From assembly GCA_018417955.1 (NCBI GenBank), contig JACTVC010000026.1, positions 186,001-250,000 on the forward strand: a DNA stretch of 64,000 bases, written 5' to 3'. Below are positions 48,028 through 58,619 of this stretch, one piece after another (the first letter of the stretch is position 1; each line of letters opens with the position of its first letter). Position numbers and translations under genes: made by a program. The notes below the pieces were generated by a model. The model did not search any database. It was not told the origin of the DNA and saw only the letters and a list, made by a program, of their open reading frames with translations. Origin of the DNA: Laccaria trichodermophora (Eukaryota; Basidiomycota; Agaricomycetes; Agaricales; Hydnangiaceae).

Positions 48028-48336
48028 ATTTTTATATTTACTTAAATATAGTAAGGACACTGTATTCTAATGGTATAATAGTCATTAATTCCTTCCATGG
48101 AATCCATATGGACTGCTCCATGGAATACATGTGGATATACCTGCATTCCATATGGAATCCAATGGAGTCCATATGGAATGGAGTTGGAGTCCATATGGAA
48201 TTAATCATTCCATGACCATTCCAGCATCATTCCATATGGAATCCATGATGTCCATGGAATCAGAAACTGGCTGTGTCCTCAGCCAACATTGATTCCATGG
48301 ATTCCATATGGATTATACCAGGGAAGGTAAAGACCT

Positions 48337-48875
48337 CCAAAATTAACATTGCAGACCAAGTCGAACTTCGGACTACAACAGTATTATGGAAATCAGTAGT
48401 TTTAAATTACAGCTGCCTTGTGGCGCTTGCGTCTGCTTATCACCCTCAAATAGAGGGATGAACAGAGATTTTCAATACTATCGTGAAGCAAATATTCCGC
48501 ACTCATGGTTCCCCAGTTAAGGAGAGCCGACTGAATCGACTCTGGGTCCTGACCTATTCGTACTATAGCAGCAACCATTCTTTCATTAAATACTCTCAGA
48601 ACCGAGTTCTAGTGACGGGACATAGTCCGAGAACCCCTGTGAGCTTAACAATACCCAAGAATGATCTTCCATGCAGGCCCTTTATGCCTGGCCAACTTAC
48701 TGAAGACCATATTGACACCTTAGTAGCCCATCAAGACATTGAAAAGGGTGCTATTGCCTCAATCCAAAATCAACTAGCTAAAGCCTATGATAAAGGGAGA
48801 CAACCAATTCAAGAGTTAGAAGATAGGAACTATGCCCTATTTAATCTGCATTCTCCCAAACTTTCAGATGATTGA
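48337..48875 (+). pseudogene. Degenerate Ty3-like integrase, C-terminal half
   Basis: Continues the integrase frame after the MULE-like element: INIADQVELR, WKSVVLNYSCLVALASAYHPQIEG, then TGA, TEIFNTIVKQIF. AYHPQ...TE is the conserved block holding the catalytic Glu. Downstream comes the usual helical region with AKAYDKGRQP before a stop at 48875. The aspartate-containing core is poorly conserved, so it is inactive. Confidence 0.65.
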
Positions 48876-48896
48876 AACACCAACAAGGAAGAGAGA

Positions 48897-50036
48897 ATGT
48901 TGGTAATATTGCCTGCTGCAGATAATCTGTGCAATAGTCCCGAGTATGAACCTGCCCTTGAGAGTTGTGACAGTTATATCAAAAATTTGCACGAAATTCA
49001 TGACAGCTTTCACTCCTTTGGCAAAGTACACAGGGCCTTAAAGAGTACTGGAAACCATCCCACCGTGCCTACTCCTAAGTTTATCAAATTTTTACAAAGT
49101 TGTGAACAATTCCCATTAGCCGTCAATTGGATCACTAAGGACCCAAGAGGAGTCCTGTTTTGGATGCCGGATCTTGATGTGAGGGTGAAAAGAGCTGATG
49201 TCCACTACTTAGGAGTATGGCCAAACAACACTGAGGGATGGCAAACTCAATGGTACTTGAAGAAGAGCCTCTATCGTGTCACAGTGCGAGAAGTTTGGTC
49301 CCCTAAGTGCGTGCAACCCACTGCTATAAAGTGGGCAATCATCTTTGCAACAAGGACTACCACCACACGTATTTGTTGCTCCCCGACCTCCAATAACTCA
49401 GAACAGACTCAGACCCAATCTGAAACTGGCATTGGCAATACGGTCACCATTACCATCAGTGAAGGAGGACTATGGACCGAGTCCCCTCCAGTAGAGAAGG
49501 CAGAACTAGCTCATCTTGGTACCACCCTGCTTGAGCTTAGGCGACAGTACAGATTTAACAAGCATTACCAAATTCTGTCCTTTCGAACTTTCAAGGTCCC
49601 CAGTGAATGTGTAGCAAATCCTAATGAATACAAACGGCTACGTCCCGAAGATGCTTATGAAGACTTAACCAAAAAGCAAGGGCGGCGTATTCAACCCAGT
49701 AGGATCCATGGTCATTTGGAACCTAAGATTGCTGATGCAATAGAAGAAACTCCTTTTCACTTGGAGGAACTACCCTCCTTGAAGTTCCCCCAGTCAATCC
49801 AGGATAACAATAGTGACAGTAACAACAATTGCTATCTGGGCACTACATGTAATGCTGTGGAGGACGATCTCAAGGAAATCAACACCTTGATTAAAAGCGC
49901 GATAGATAAACCTGCTGCTCCAATCTCCAAACAAGAATTTGCTGCCAATGATGCAAATGCAAGTTCCAAAGTCTTAATAATTGAAAGGATCTCACTGGGG
50001 AAGGAAGACTTTAATACTGAGATGATGAGTCCATGA
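48897..50036 (+). CDS. Unrecognised ORF in the Ty3-like remnant (379 aa)
   Basis: Open for 379 codons from ATG 48897, 21 bases after the integrase stop and in the same direction. The sequence is rich in Ser/Thr/Asn, with WITKDPRGVLFWMPDLDVRVKRADVHYLGVWPNNTEG and a hydrophilic C-terminal half. No zinc knuckle, protease, polymerase or chromodomain motif. It could be an accessory ORF of the retroelement or a captured gene fragment; its length without stops in a decayed element is notable. Confidence 0.35.
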   Translation: MLVILPAADNLCNSPEYEPALESCDSYIKNLHEIHDSFHSFGKVHRALKSTGNHPTVPTPKFIKFLQSCEQFPLAVNWITKDPRGVLFWMPDLDVRVKRADVHYLGVWPNNTEGWQTQWYLKKSLYRVTVREVWSPKCVQPTAIKWAIIFATRTTTTRICCSPTSNNSEQTQTQSETGIGNTVTITISEGGLWTESPPVEKAELAHLGTTLLELRRQYRFNKHYQILSFRTFKVPSECVANPNEYKRLRPEDAYEDLTKKQGRRIQPSRIHGHLEPKIADAIEETPFHLEELPSLKFPQSIQDNNSDSNNNCYLGTTCNAVEDDLKEINTLIKSAIDKPAAPISKQEFAANDANASSKVLIIERISLGKEDFNTEMMSP

Positions 50037-51403
50037 GTTCCTCTCACCATGCTCTCCAAGGATTCTGAGGTTAGAACAAGCGGAATTGCAACTGCCAACC
50101 CTCCGGAATTCGTTCCACCAAGCTTTATATTCTGTGGAGCGTTTATGTGAGTGGAGGAATTTACCTCCATCCAGGCTATAGGAGCATTAGTGAATCACCT
50201 TCAGCCAGCCATCAGCTGAATATCCAGAATGACTCGTATCGAACCAGGCCTAGGTTACTGCCAATGGCTTGTAATAGAACAAGCATGACAATTAAGAACC
50301 TACAGACATCATCAGCATAAGAATGGAATAGAGCTATTGGGATTCTCTGATGACTACAAGGACTTTGTAGGGACTCTCAGACGATCTACTGGTATATGGC
50401 ATGGTTCTGCCGACGTTAAATGGAATCCAAGTACCAATGCATCCACAACCAAACTTTCTACAACTCACTCCTTGACATGTAGACTTCATAACTGAGAATG
50501 TCGCCCTTTGCGTAAACTCCATCGATATTTACTGCCGAAATATTATCAACATAGTCAAGGTTCTCATCTTCGATCCCATCATCGACCCTCAGTTCAATGT
50601 GCAAATCTTCGGAGACACCATGGAGGGTCCATTGAATCGTACTATGAAGGACATTCATCCCATCACCATCCCAAGTTGTCACCCATTCCCCTCCTCATCA
50701 GATACTTCACCTGCAGCTATCTAGTCAATTCTCTGAAACAGATCAAGTCCTACTTCAACTTCGGATCTCCTATGCTCCGGTTACCCCAGAATTATTATTC
50801 AAAACCCTGCAGCCTTATGGCGCAAAGCCTATCTTTATGTGTTCTCCATTGCCAGTGGGAATTACGTCAAGTCCTACCTGGTCATTAGGCAGTGCAACAG
50901 TGCTACCTTTCCCAGTACTGCCTGCAGAACCTTCTCCTAGCACCCTATTACCTTGGCCAGTGGCAGCTACCAGGCCTATATTAACCATGAATGTCTGTTA
51001 CCCCGTTCCTTCAAATGGAATTAAGCCCCAACCAGGATCTCTATTCACTGCCAGTTCATGACCAACCCTCATCATAGGATTGTCTGACAATTTAACAGCT
51101 AGGATATGCTACTCAATCCCATGGACTTCCCTAGCTGCTGAGCTAACTGACTTGAACAAGTTAACAACACTGGCAAACAGTTAGAGCATGATAACGGAAG
51201 GAAGGTAGCACAAGTGCAGGCGAACAACTTCATGACAGCCAGGCAACAGGGGACCTTTGCAAGAAGACTTGTCTAAGAAGGATACCCAGGCTATACATAC
51301 AGTGAATCCTAAATTACAGGAAACTCAAGGAGTGGATCTGAAGGAGGTGAAAGAAACATTCAACCATACCTAAGGACAATGCTCCAATGTCACAGGGGGG
51401 CTT
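50037..51403. other. Retroelement 3' region without a recognisable gene
   Basis: Short ORFs only (50508-50888 + the longest). A purine run (ACAGGGGGG) just before 51404 could be the polypurine tract of the Ty3-like element. No other feature. Confidence 0.4.
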
Positions 51404-51686
51404 TGTAACAGTGTGTTAAGTGTATGCTGCCCATCTTGTGTGACCTAGGATCATTGTATTTACTTGTGTTTATCTCTCATTATATAGTGTTGTGTACATA
51501 ACAAATAAACTCACTTTGCAACCACGTTATACATTACATGTGGACAGAGTCACCCCATTTCTATACGGCTAGGCAGCCCTATGCCTCCCCTCTGGGATAC
51601 AAGAGTCCTGCGCCAGGTGACCGCACCCCAGTTCCTGGGTCACAGGATATTCCCAACGAGGTATCGCCTCACGGTACCACGTTACA
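51404..51686 (+). repeat. Probable 3' LTR of the Ty3-like remnant
   Basis: Starts TGTAACAGTG after a G-rich tract and contains AACAAATAAACTCAC, a polyadenylation-like region. It ends in GTTACA at 51686, or alternatively TTACA at 51538. No intact 5' LTR was found upstream, so the extent and duplication cannot be checked. Confidence 0.45.
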
Positions 51687-51783
51687 AACACTCTCCCACA
51701 TACCCCGAATATTCTCCACCACCATCTCACACTCACGCCTTCATTGAGAAGTCCCGATCAGCCCTTCAGTTTCACACTGAGCA

Positions 51784-52183
51784 TTCAATGAGCTCAATTA
51801 CACTTGCCAAAGTGCCCATTGAATGCTAAGGGATGGTGGGTGGGGTCAAAAAATTTTGTGAGTTGACTGAGAAGAAAATTTTTAGCGTCAGAACCAGAAA
51901 CAAGGTGATGGGAGACACACTCCCAGAAAATAGACATGTATTAATACCTATGAGGGTGAGATGTCTGGTTCTGATGCAGATGTTATCTTATCCTAAGATG
52001 AGTTTGCACTTGTGCCTCACACTTACTCATCACGGAATAAGATAACTGTTGTGTAGTATCCAGAGGAAAGGTGACCAAGAAATTCGTGTACACAAATAAC
52101 TTGGTTTTGCAAAGACCCTGTCCAAAATCAAAGGTGTGCAAACAAGGTCTGAGCGTTCAATGAGCTCAATTACACTTGCCAAA
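51784..52183. repeat. 28-bp direct repeat pair beside the DIRS-like element
   Basis: The same 28 bases occur at 51784-51811 and 52156-52183, 372 bp apart. The first copy also lies in a hairpin: GCATTCAATG at 51781 against CATTGAATGC at about 51818. It lies beyond the recombinase stop, where DIRS elements carry split direct repeats used for circular-junction integration, so it may belong to that end. Confidence 0.55.
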
Positions 52184-52361
52184 CCAACTGGCAGTGCCCA
52201 AACCGAGTGTAAGCTCACGCCGGCAGGTTGGTGAGGCAAGGGTGAGCCAAGTAGGCAACCCAATAGAGTGTCACTCGGGAAAGAGCTAAGTTCGAAATGA
52301 TATTCAATAAAAGTACAGGAGTGGGCAGGCAGTAAAGTAGGCAGTATGCTAGGATACAATT

Positions 52362-55300
52362 TTAAGGGGTGGAGTTGTCAAGTAATGAAGAAGGAATTCT
52401 GTGAGCAATATGGAAGTCTTCAAAGATAGAAGCAAGCTGGTCAAGGTGTGCTTTATTGTAAGCTTTTGAGGTGGACATGGGAAGAATCTCATCCATACAG
52501 CACCAGTAAAGTAGGAACGCCAGGGATGTCCAGCCCCTGGTGGCAGCGACGATTTCAGGAGGTACCCCTGCAAGTAAAAGCTCAACAGCACCGCCAATGC
52601 GGAAACTGTGGCCCAAGACATGGGCAAGCATGGCAGAAGACCAAATTTTGGTGACGAAGCCAAGGAATTCATGCTTGAGGAGGTTCTTGGGTTCACCAGA
52701 AGATGTAGTGTAAGCAAAAAGGGTGGAGGAGGGTGGGACTGAAGAATTGACATCAAGGTGGTTCTTGAAGGCAGCCACAGGACAAAGAGGGTCACTGTCG
52801 TGACGTACCATCAGGGTAACAGTAGCCCCAAGCTCTTTTGTGGTTTTTGTCCAAGGGATGTCAAAGCTCGCAGAACGAGCAGAGGTCTTTATTGTCCCCC
52901 ACTGATTCCTGCAGGATTCCTGAGGATTACCAGGACTCTATATTGGCTGATGTGCCAGCCAATTTTTTGAGTCCTGTGGGGGTCCATTCCTGAGGACTGA
53001 AGACAGTCCTCAGGATTTTCGGACAGGACTAGTCCCAGGAATGATGCATTTGATGAGTCACATGACCCATGAGCATGTGCTTGGATACATCATGTGATGT
53101 GATGCATCACGTGCACATGTTTGTTGATGATAGTTCTCATATGTGACACGTCACGTCACCTCTCTCTTTCCTCTCCACCCACAACCTCACCCACCACGAC
53201 CACCACGACCACCACGCAACAGACAACAACAACGACAACGATGACATCGACGGACGACAACAACCACGACTACGACTACGACAACGACAACGATGGTGGT
53301 GCCCAACAAACGGCGCCACCACCAAACGGCTGACGTGGCACACCCCATCCGGGTGTGCCATGTCGACGGCGATTTTCTCGATGACGAACACCCACGACCC
53401 CGTGACGAGGGACGACAACCCCACCACCATGTTCCACCACCACCACACACCACCACGACAGCTCACACACCGACGCCGACGAGGAAACAGCGGTGGCGCC
53501 CAACACACAGCGCCACCACCAAATCGCTGACGTGGCATGCCCATCTGGGTATGCCATGTCGACGGCGACTTTTCGACAACGAACGGAACCCCACAACCAC
53601 ACCACCACCACCCACGAACGACAAGCGCCCACGGACAACAAGCGCCCACGGACAACAAGCGCCCACGGACAACAAGCGCCCACGGACAACGACGGTCCCC
53701 CCACCCACGGACGAATGACAAACGCCCACAGACAACGACCACCCACGAGCGCACACGGACGACAACGAGCCCCCCATGCACGACGGCCCCCCATGCACGA
53801 CGACGCCCCATGCACGGACGACGATGCCCACGAACGGACGATGATGCCCACACACGACAACGATGCCCACGCATGGACAACGACGACGACCCCCACCCAC
53901 GAACGACGAGCGCCCGCGGACAACGAGCGCCCACGGACAGACACGACCCCCCCAGCACTGCCGACGAACGGCAAACGAGGCTGCCACCGACGAGCGGCAA
54001 TGAGTGCCCACCCCCAGTATGTCCCCCCTCCATTTCTATCCTTCCTTCCTGTCTGTCCCCTCCCTATCTGTCCTTCCTCCCTATCTGTCCCCCCTCCCTA
54101 TCTGTCCCTCCTCCCTATCTGTCCTTCCTCCCTCTCTGTCCCCCCTCCCTGTCTGTCCCCCCTTCCTCTCCACTCCCTTCCTCTCTATCTCCCTCTCTGT
54201 TCTCCCTTTCCTGTCCTCCTTCCCACCCCTGTCTGTACCCCCCTTCCTGTTTGTCCCTCCTTCCCCCCTCCCTTTAGCATACTTGTAAAGTAATTTTCAT
54301 GTCATTTAAAATAGAATAAAATTCTACTATGTATTGATATCTGAATGCTTTAAGGATGGAAATAGAGTTAAGTTCATTAGGGAAGTTAGAGGAAGTGTTT
54401 AAACATGTCACAGATGGTTAAATGTCATGTAGTCCTCAGGAATCCTGAGGACTTGACAGAATTTTTCTCCTAAAACTCAAATTTGCCAAAATTATGGTGT
54501 AGTCCTGCAGGAATCAGTGGGGGACTGATAAGTACTGAACGAGCACCATCCCTCAAAGAACGAAATAAAATTCTAGAAGAACAAAATAAAATTCTAGAAG
54601 ACAGTAAGAAAGGGACAGGTAAGGGAGCAGAGAAAGAGAGAAAACATACTTTGTAGAACGCAAAGCATGGAATTTTGGGTCAAGAGACCCAGCAATGGTA
54701 AGGGTAGTTTCACCCAAACGGCGGCAGCTGAAGAAAGTAACAAGGGTGACAGCCCAAATGGCAGCATGAAAGGGGTCAGAAAGATTCAGAGCGCGATGCA
54801 GACAAGAAAGATGCTCAATAGAGACAGGAGCCCAGAGGGGGCGCTTGTGTTTCATACCCTCTTTGTTAGCAGAGATGCGAGCAAGGTGGACCCAACTATC
54901 ATCACCGTACCAAGGTGAATGGTTCATGATATGCCAGCTACAAAGACCAGCCAACCATGAGCAGATAGTGTTGCCAGAATAGAGGCCCTTGTATTCCCCA
55001 ATGAAGGCACACAACAAAAGATAGTCAGCAGGCATGCGAGCGTCCTCAGAAATCTCCCACTTGTCACAGAATTGGGTGAAGCGAAGGGGGCCTGTGGCAT
55101 ATGTTGACCTAGTGTTGGGAGCCAAGGCTCCTCTAACAGCCATAGTAGCGGAATGGATGAGAGGGGCTGGTAGTCTGCATGTGATGTCATTGAAGTGATG
55201 TGAACCAAAAGGCGTGTGCCAAGAGAAAATGCAGTCTGCTGCAGGGACATGAGGGCAGAGTTTGCTGTGAGTAATAGACCGACCAACATGGGGTTTATGA

Positions 55301-55520
55301 GCATGCATGACATGAGTAGAAGGAAGAGAAGTGTCAGAAAACAATGGTGAACAGAGGGGATCGAGATTGGTTTTAGAAGGTGAGTTAGGACAATCAGAAG
55401 TTGGCAAAGAGGAAGGATGTTGAAAAGGGTGGAAGGAGTTTTGAGGATGCATGGGGTGTGGTGAGATAGAGATGGGAGATTGTTTCTCACCCACAGACCT
55501 CTCGACAACACTGGTTGATG
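52362..55520 (-). pseudogene. DIRS tyrosine recombinase, split by an insertion
   Basis: N-terminal part (about 55520-54650): APNTRSTYATGPLRFTQFCDKW, a SAM-like core-binding domain, and AIWAVTLVTFFSCRRLGE with the first catalytic Arg. An intron begins near 54648 (GTATGT) and likely ends at TTCTAG near 54570. The exon continuing ILFRSLRDGA is cut at 54537 by the MULE-like element and resumes at 52872 with ARSASFDIPWTKTTKELGA. The catalytic end has PLCPVAAFKNHL, GHSFRIGGAVELLLAGVPPE (H-x-x-R box) and a candidate Tyr in LLYW. The frame joins exactly when one copy of the 9-bp repeat is removed. Confidence 0.8.
52882..54536. mobile_element. Second MULE-like element with GC-rich minisatellite
   Basis: Flanked by the 9-bp direct repeat GAACGAGCA (52873-52881 and 54537-54545), inside the recombinase gene. 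Near its ends are inverted repeats GTCCCCCACTGATTCCTG (52894 and, inverted, ending 54525). The outer termini GAGGTCTTTATTGTCCC and AGTACTTATCAGTCCC resemble those of the 46207-48336 element. The interior has a CACGAC/CCCACGGACAACAAGCG minisatellite (53180-54000) and a CTATCTGTCCCTCC pyrimidine tract (54010-54265), the reverse-strand version of the other element's layout. No transposase. Confidence 0.8.
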
Positions 55521-55540
55521 ATGTAAGTTTTCGATTGAGG

Positions 55541-56700
55541 CTAAACATGAATAAAACAGTCAGATAACTCCCTTGGGAGTGTAAAAGCCAGGAAGATCTG
55601 CTTTCCAGCCTCCCCCAGTTCTCTGTGTGAGATGGGGTCAGCAGGATTAGCTGCGGATTCAATATAGACGATTTCTGGTGAAATAGAGAGATCAGAAAGG
55701 ACAAGGTAAGTATGGTGCACAGAGAGATTGATGTGAGAGTTAGGGCTACGCCCCTTCTCCAACACACCAATGGTCCCCTGATTATCAGAGTGGATAAGCA
55801 GGTAGCAATGGTGCAGACCCATCTGTTCAAGGAAATAAATAAGAAGCTCAATAGCAAGAGTCTCAAGCCAGCAAATGTCTCTACCAGGAACCTTCCATGT
55901 GGAAGACAATTGGAAGGAGGCCCAGCTGTTCCCAATGACAATACCAATACCCCAGGAAGTGGAGGCATCGACGTACAATCCAAGATCCTGAAGAGGACCA
56001 CAAGGAGACAGACCACGCGAGGTGCTGCCTGCATCAAGCCTCTGGAGCCACCAGGAAAGATCCATCATCATAGAGTGGGGAGGATGCCTTGTACTAAGTT
56101 CATTATTGTGAAAGGAAGAGGTGAAATTGGAGAGAGAGGGAAGGCAGGAACATCCATCCATATATACAAAGGCGACATGGCAAAGGGAACCTGACATTCT
56201 ACCCACCAGGAGTTCCTTTTGCAAGTAGTCCTTTATGTCATGCATGTAAGGGAAGGTAGAAGGGTTATTGGGTAGAATGACGGTCTCTGTAAGTGCAGGC
56301 ATGCGACCCAGGGGAAAGCCATGCTGCAAGTTATGGGAGAGAAGAGGATAAGCAGAGAGCAGACAATGTTTATGAAGAAAGAAATTGAAAGCATCAGGAT
56401 CGTAAGGGTGTGGAATGTGCTTGAAGATGGAAGTATGTTGAATGGTGGAGAACGCGAGAGGGGGACAGGAAATGACAAAAGGCGAGAAGTCAGAGTAGGA
56501 GAGAGAAGGGGGGCATGCAACAGTGAAAAGACACTCATGAGGTTTTGGTGTGACAAGACCAGGAGAGGGCGTGATGGCCCTTGCTGCCACAGAAGGAGCA
56601 CAAGTGAAGGCGGTTGTCCCTGTGAGAAGAGGAACATTGAGAGGTGGCGTCAGGACCTCAAATGTTCCAATTGATGCAAATGACTTGGTTGTCAGGCATG
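55541..56700 (-). pseudogene. DIRS pol remnant: RT start and RNase H, RT core missing
   Basis: The frame overlaps the end of the gag-like ORF. It starts with a leader (FKHIPHPYDPDAFNFFLHKH), then the region just before DIRS reverse transcriptase (IKDYLQKELLVGRMSG). It passes straight to the post-RT segment (SLCHVAFVYMDGCSCLPSLSNF, DLSWWLQRL) and a DIRS-type RNase H (GLYVDASTSWGIGIVIG, WLETLAIELLIYFL, HSDNQGTIGVLEKGRSPN, ESAANPADPISH). The polymerase core with its Y-x-D-D-type motif is absent, an internal deletion of several hundred codons without frame loss. Confidence 0.78.
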
Positions 56701-57596
56701 GCAAGACCAAAACCAGGGTTGCATTTCGCCCAGATGGCTTTCCTGTCAGCGAATTTGGCAGGGGAAGAAGACTTGAGGTGGAAGAAAACGGTATGTCCCC
56801 CTTGCGCACAGATGAGGCAGACAGCAGTGGAGGACGATTTGCTGCTGCCTGTTGGAAAGGGCTGGGATGAGGTGGAAGAAAGGGAAGGACCTCGTGGCGG
56901 ACCCTTTTGAGAAAGGGAACTGGCGCTAGCCCAGTAAGAAGAACCAGATCGCCCAGGCGCTGTTTGAGAGGAATTAACAAAATCTTGAAATTCCTTGCGC
57001 CATTTATGACTTTCTTCTGTAAGGCCCAAAGCCTTGTCATAATCTGTTGCACTGAACTTGAGGTGGCGACTACGATGGTCCTGGCAGAAATCGAGTTCCA
57101 TAACTTTCCATGCATCATAGAGTTCATCCCTTTCATACAGCATATTAAAGAAATTAAAATGCTTTTCAAACCATGAAGCATGTTCGCCTTCACTACCCAA
57201 CTTGTCCCTCGAAATCTGGAAATTCCACATATTGGCGGCAGCCTCAGACCATTGGCTACAAGTGAGAGTTAATTCTTTCCCAAAACGAGTAGACAGCTTC
57301 TCTATATTTAGAATATAAGTCCCTTTTGTTTCCCCAGGCGCAGGGTTGGATTTGACAGTAGGGAGGGTTGATGCCTCATCAACCAGGGACCGTAAATTCC
57401 AGGTGAGAAAGAAAGGGAGGGGAACTGCAACACAGAGTTCAGTATCATACAACGATTGCGGGAATTCAATAGGAATAGGTTCTCCAACCACTCTCTCAAC
57501 ATGGTTGGAGCCATCCATGCATCGTCTTTTAGAAACCCTGGAATCCTCTGCAAGAGCATCATCATCCTTCCGTTTCTTCTCTTCTTTGTCTTTCAA
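56658..57596 (-). CDS. DIRS gag-like protein
   Basis: A 312-codon frame, or longer if it starts upstream of 57596, since the frame continues with LAKHLADEDLKDKEEKKRKDDD. N-terminus basic and acidic (KDKEEKKRKDDDAL, VSKRRCMDG). The middle has FGKELTLTCSQWSEAAANMWNF and a helical region. After a Ser/Pro linker comes a zinc-knuckle-like CLICAQGGHTVFFH and a C-terminal WAKCNPGFGLAMPDNQVICINWNI. This matches the nucleocapsid-like first ORF of fungal DIRS elements. The coding frame appears intact. Confidence 0.7.
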   Translation of the reverse strand: MKDKEEKKRKDDDALAEDSRVSKRRCMDGSNHVERVVGEPIPIEFPQSLYDTELCVAVPLPFFLTWNLRSLVDEASTLPTVKSNPAPGETKGTYILNIEKLSTRFGKELTLTCSQWSEAAANMWNFQISRDKLGSEGEHASWFEKHFNFFNMLYERDELYDAWKVMELDFCQDHRSRHLKFSATDYDKALGLTEESHKWRKEFQDFVNSSQTAPGRSGSSYWASASSLSQKGPPRGPSLSSTSSQPFPTGSSKSSSTAVCLICAQGGHTVFFHLKSSSPAKFADRKAIWAKCNPGFGLAMPDNQVICINWNI

Positions 57597-57639
57597 GTCT
57601 TCGTCAGCAAGATGCTTTGCGAGGCTGGTGTAAACAAAG

Positions 57640-58130
57640 TCGCGGACGGAAGCAAAGAAAGAGGGAATTCTTTAGTCTCGTTCCCATCCGTTGTGGTGGT
57701 CGGCCCGACGGACCGTCAGAGATTCAAAATACACTGCAGAAAGACCACCAGAACGTCTGGTGCATTTGGTAGGCAAAACCACCCATTGAGTCACAGCGTG
57801 ACAAATGGTAACACACATTCGCTGGTACTGCTAAGTACGCCAATTCTACGTTATGGACGTTCCGATGCGCAAAACGTTGTTTCCGACCTTCCACGACTGA
57901 CCAATCTGATGCGACAACCATCCCCTTTTGATAACCCTTCTCGTTGCCCTTGAGCTTGAACATTGACAGTGACACAGCCGTCGATGCAAGAACTTCTGGC
58001 GCCCATCCCTCTCAAGCAGAACTATCAGCAACATCAACCTGACTGGCCAAGACAGCTCTTCCTCTGATCCCCATCCCCTGTCGACTCTTCCTCATTGTCA
58101 AACTCATCACCACTCTCAACTCATGATCAG
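57640..58130. other. No recognisable gene
   Basis: Mixed short ORFs on both strands upstream of the DIRS gag; it probably includes the DIRS leader and outer end. No terminal repeat could be matched to 51784-52183 by eye. Confidence 0.4.
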
Positions 58131-58131
58131 T

Positions 58132-58550
58132 ACTTTACCCTGCCCGGGTTATTCCATATGGAATGCATGGAATGGGGGGTGGACTGCAGAAATTCCAGGT
58201 GGATTCCATGGAATGGGGGATGGATTCCATGGAATGGTGGATGGATTCCATGGAATGGTGGATGGATTCCATACTTTTGGTGGATGGATTCCATGGAATG
58301 GGGGATGGATTCCATGGTTTTTCCATATGGATTCCATACTTTTTCCACATGGATTCCATGACTTTCCTGATGGATTCCATGGACTTTCCTGATGGATTCC
58401 ATACTTTTGGTGGGTGGATTCCATGGACTTTCCATATGGAATGAGTTCATGGAATCATAATTCCACACTTATCTTACACTGTTTACAGAGTGGAATCCAC
58501 ATGGACTCCATATGGAATCCATATGGAATGACTTTGTGGAATAAACATCT
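58132..58550. repeat. ATTCCATGGAAT array with MULE-like end
   Basis: Begins CAGTACTTTACCCTGCCC and TTATTCCATATGGAATG, matching the left end of the 46207 element, then about a dozen copies of GGATTCCATGGAATGG-type units to 58550. The expected opposite end (GGTAAAG with flanking 9-bp repeat) was not found, so this is a truncated member or the left end of something larger. Confidence 0.7.
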
Positions 58551-58619
58551 TACACTTAAAATTGTCTGTTGTTGTATTGATTGACATAGTACAAAAATTT
58601 GAGCTTTTATCTACTAAAA

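Larger units (their letters stand above)
46207..48336. mobile_element. MULE-like non-autonomous element with GC-rich minisatellite
   Basis: Flanked by the 9-bp direct repeat CCAAAATTA (46198-46206 and 48337-48345); removing the insert with one copy restores the integrase reading frame. Ends are imperfect inverted repeats (CTGTACTTTACCCTCCC against AGGTCTTTACCTTCCC), followed by ATTCCATGGAAT-type arrays in opposite orientation. The interior holds a purine tract, a GTGGGCGG minisatellite and a tRNA-like segment. No transposase gene was seen; long ORFs inside translate repeats. A 9-bp duplication suggests Mutator-type mobilisation, by inference. Confidence 0.8.
52362..57596 (-). mobile_element. 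DIRS-like retrotransposon, RT-deleted and interrupted
   Basis: Order on the minus strand: gag-like ORF (57596-56658), a pol frame with RNase H but no reverse transcriptase core (about 56700-55541), then a tyrosine recombinase (about 55520-52362) broken by a 1.66-kb insertion. This order and the HSFRIGG recombinase box are those of DIRS elements. Outer ends were not delimited; the repeats at 51784-52183 may mark one. Confidence 0.8.

Noticed and set aside
53137..54293. Long ORFs over the CCCACGGACAAC minisatellite
   Set aside because: Same reason: repeat translation inside the second MULE-like element.
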